Shown here one piece after another: positions 22,662 through 24,719 of a stretch of 24,719 nt of DNA (the stretch's first letter is position 1; the number at the start of each line of letters is the position of its first letter). The notes under the pieces were generated by a model. That model ran no database searches. It was not told the origin of the DNA and saw only the letters and a program-made list of their open reading frames with translations. Source of the stretch: JBEKYD01 sp049509915 (GTDB taxonomy: Bacteria > Acidobacteriota > Terriglobia > Bryobacterales > Bryobacteraceae); assembly GCA_049509915.1 (NCBI GenBank), contig JBEKZL010000158.1, positions 1 through 24,719 of the forward strand. Reading direction: 5' to 3'. A program made the position numbers and the translations under genes.

Positions 22662-24719
22662 ATGGCGTCAGAGCGCGGTTTCTGGGAACGGTTGGGTGAG
22701 AGGCCGTCTTTTTCCTACCTGACCATTTTCCTGCTGCAGCTAAAACTTGTGTGGGGCTTGTGGCATCTTCGTGACCTCACGGCGGGGGATACCAGCTCCT
22801 ACTTCGTCGGCGCATACGAGTGGTACAAGAACCTGCACCTCAACCTGGTCTGGTCGCCAATGTACACGGCCTTCTACGGATTGTTTTTCAACTTTTCGGG
22901 GGATGCCTATGTGGTGACGGTCGCTCATCGCTTGACCATCGTTTTCGCTTTGGCGCTACTTGTGCTTGCCCTGATGCGCCAGTTGCTGCCAGCGCCAGTC
23001 GCCTGGCTGATGGCCGCCTGGTGGGTCGTATTGCCGGTCGATTTCAATGCCCTCTACGAAGTCCACATCTTCGCGGTTCTCCCCATGCTTGCCGCGCTGT
23101 TGGTCATCGCCCTCAAACCGGGTCCGTGGGGAAGAGGATGGGCAATGGCGATTCTGCTGGCTTCAGCGGTCCTGGTCCGGAATGAACAACTGTTCGCCGC
23201 CGGGGGGCTGGGCGCCCTAGCGCTTGGTTGGGAGCGGATGCGGCGGCGCAGAGGGGAGCGGGGTAGCATTGGTGTGTTGAGAGCATACGCGGCGCCTCTG
23301 CTATTGTCGTCGCTCGCGATTCTGCTGGCGTTCACGCGCTCCGGCAGCCTGCACGATATCCGGCAGGTTCTGGACGGTAAGGACCGGCTGAATATGTGCC
23401 AGGCTTACGCGGTCAGTTACCAGCAGCGGGATCCCGAATGGGTGGGTTCGCCGTGGACGGACTGCGGGCAGCTAATGACGAGCACTTTCGGAAAGCCGTG
23501 GCCGACTTTTGGCGAGGCCATGAAGGCGAACCGTTGGGCGATGCTGGAGCATTTCTCCTGGAACGTCAGGTCGGTGCCCAACTGCCTCCAGGTTCTGTTG
23601 TTTTATGCCACTCCGCCAATAATGGCTTTTTATGTCGCGCGCGTACTCGTTGTTGTCCTCAGCGCATTGGTGGGTGCGATTCTGATAGCCGGCGGGATCG
23701 TTCTCTATAGCGAGCGAGATTGGCGTCTTCTGACGGGACAAACCTGGGTGTGGATCGGGATGCTGCCGCTGGCGCTCATGGCACTCGTAGTGGCGGTGGT
23801 CGAACGGCCATGGCCGGAGTACATGTATAGCTTGGGCATTTTGATCCGAGCCGCAGTCGGGGTCTGTTTGGTCGCGGTCGCCGGCCGGTTCCAGGCTCGC
23901 GCCGCATTGCGGAAGGCTGCCGCCGCGCGGCGTGCCAAAGCGCTTGCTCACGCGCGACGCCTGGAAGCCGCCTCCAAGCGGCGTCGATCGTTGACAATCC
24001 GTGCCGAGGCGGCTCCGCCGGTCGACACCGCCGCCCGATTCGGTTTTGTGTTTCCGGCCGGCGTTGCCTTGGCCATTTTGCTGGCGCCGATGTACTACGT
24101 TCGCGTCTCCAATGGCCGGCCGGTGCTCGAAGCCTATCGGCGTCTGCAGCCCTATCAGAACCTGTTTGAAAGACCGCGCACACGTTTCGTGTCTGTGATC
24201 GCGCCCGACGACCTGTGCAACTACCTGGGGAAGTCCAGCTCCTGCCGCGTGCTGTCCTTCATCGCGCTCCGTGACCAGGTTTTGGCCGGAACCCCGTGGA
24301 ATTTAGTGCTGGACCGAAACGGCGCCACGCTTTTCTTTGCAGATGAGGAGGTCATGGCAGATCGCGTGAGTCGCGACTTTGTCGACCATGCCGCGCAATG
24401 GGGCTGGAGGACAGTCGCCGCGATGCATGGGCCAACGCAAAATTGGAAGCTGCTGGCCTTCCAAGGGAAGGCCAGGACGACCCCCTCGGGTGCGAGCCGA
24501 AGACGCGGCAAACAGCGGTGGGATCGCCGGGCGTTGGCGCGGCGGGCCGTTGGTTCGACACCGGATAATGCCGGTTTCTACGCCCGGCTTCGGAGCCCCG
24601 CCGCCTGCTTATTGGAAATACCCGTTGGTGTCGATGATCACCTGCGTGGCGTTCGTCACGTACACGTTGACTGCACCACTGGTCCCGGCCGGAACGATGG
24701 CCGCGTTCGCCACTACCTG
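22662..24719 (+). CDS. Large multi-pass membrane protein, GT-C glycosyltransferase-like (3' end not in window)
   Basis: One frame stays open from the ATG at 22662 to the window end (686 codons). Around ten hydrophobic segments lie at about 18-36, 64-78, 91-107, 113-127, 135-150, 160-178, 207-224, 311-348, 362-380, 390-408 and 461-480. The first extracytoplasmic loop has an acidic AGDTSSYFVGAYEWY near 41-55, the place where GT-C enzymes such as ArnT/PMT keep a catalytic Asp, and a soluble domain follows the last segment. A lipid-linked sugar transferase is a guess from topology. A very basic Ala/Arg loop sits at 411-450. After about residue 605 the sequence becomes low-complexity and overlaps the opposing gene, so the true stop may have been lost to a frameshift near 24470. 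Confidence 0.7.
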   Translation, partial: MASERGFWERLGERPSFSYLTIFLLQLKLVWGLWHLRDLTAGDTSSYFVGAYEWYKNLHLNLVWSPMYTAFYGLFFNFSGDAYVVTVAHRLTIVFALALLVLALMRQLLPAPVAWLMAAWWVVLPVDFNALYEVHIFAVLPMLAALLVIALKPGPWGRGWAMAILLASAVLVRNEQLFAAGGLGALALGWERMRRRRGERGSIGVLRAYAAPLLLSSLAILLAFTRSGSLHDIRQVLDGKDRLNMCQAYAVSYQQRDPEWVGSPWTDCGQLMTSTFGKPWPTFGEAMKANRWAMLEHFSWNVRSVPNCLQVLLFYATPPIMAFYVARVLVVVLSALVGAILIAGGIVLYSERDWRLLTGQTWVWIGMLPLALMALVVAVVERPWPEYMYSLGILIRAAVGVCLVAVAGRFQARAALRKAAAARRAKALAHARRLEAASKRRRSLTIRAEAAPPVDTAARFGFVFPAGVALAILLAPMYYVRVSNGRPVLEAYRRLQPYQNLFERPRTRFVSVIAPDDLCNYLGKSSSCRVLSFIALRDQVLAGTPWNLVLDRNGATLFFADEEVMADRVSRDFVDHAAQWGWRTVAAMHGPTQNWKLLAFQGKARTTPSGASRRRGKQRWDRRALARRAVGSTPDNAGFYARLRSPAACLLEIPVGVDDHLRGVRHVHVDCTTGPGRNDGRVRHYL
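24609..24719 (-). CDS. C-terminal end of a secreted acidobacterial protein (partial)
   Basis: The minus strand at the window edge encodes 36 residues in frame to a TAA at 24611-24609, beginning QVVANAAIVPAGTSGAVNVY and ending VIIDTNGYFQ. This '...VVANAAIVPAG...VNVYVTD...VIIDxNGYF' ending is a recurrent C-terminal module of secreted proteins in Acidobacteria. The rest of the gene lies beyond the window. It runs toward, and overlaps, the open frame of the membrane protein. Confidence 0.75.
   Translation of the reverse strand, partial: QVVANAAIVPAGTSGAVNVYVTNATQVIIDTNGYFQ

Overview
The window looks like a chromosomal segment of a high-GC acidobacterium, probably of the Bryobacterales/Solibacter type. 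Two lineage markers support this: a broken member of the TIGR03435/DUF3738 'soil' protein family at 17564-18228, and at the right edge the C-terminal end of a secreted protein ending in the '...DTNGYFQ' motif common in that phylum. No tRNA, rRNA, CRISPR array or intact mobile element was found.

Layout. 1-1116: a low-information edge with IS21-like terminal repeats and one orphan hypothetical gene. 1117-2270: a small conserved hypothetical and a secreted beta-barrel-like protein. 2310-5070: a serine biosynthesis operon (serA then serC, minus strand). 5290-7016: two adjacent unknown genes with visibly lower GC. 7454-8982: a two-gene operon of a borosin-type alpha-N-methyltransferase and a partner protein with a borosin-binding-domain-like N-terminus. 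9186-11302: an rRNA-methyltransferase-like gene overlapping rarA. 11339-11926: a YdcF/SanA-like protein. 11984-15153: a tightly coupled operon yebC-ruvC-secreted hypothetical-TPR/thioredoxin protein. 15380-17493: an HTH plus periplasmic-binding-domain regulator, a lipoprotein and a 23-residue ORF. 17564-18228: the TIGR03435 pseudogene. 18353-19765: pyruvate kinase. 19830-22322: a two-gene metal transport operon (MgtE-like cytosolic sensor without membrane domain, then an NRAMP-family carrier with a non-canonical metal site). 22662 to the end: a large GT-C-like membrane protein running out of the window against an opposing secreted-protein gene.

The most interesting part is 7454-8982. The methyltransferase keeps the Tyr/Arg/Tyr catalytic pattern and LPGxSAxDxxxADLxxDP block of borosin enzymes. 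Its partner, overlapping it by 4 nt, has the helical leader-like domain of split-borosin precursors but carries an unusually long (about 170 residue) C-terminal region with no ordinary short core peptide. This looks like a split borosin system of unusual architecture. The second system worth attention is the magnesium-sensor/NRAMP pair at 19830-22322, where an MgtE-type regulatory half appears to be attached to a transporter of a different fold.
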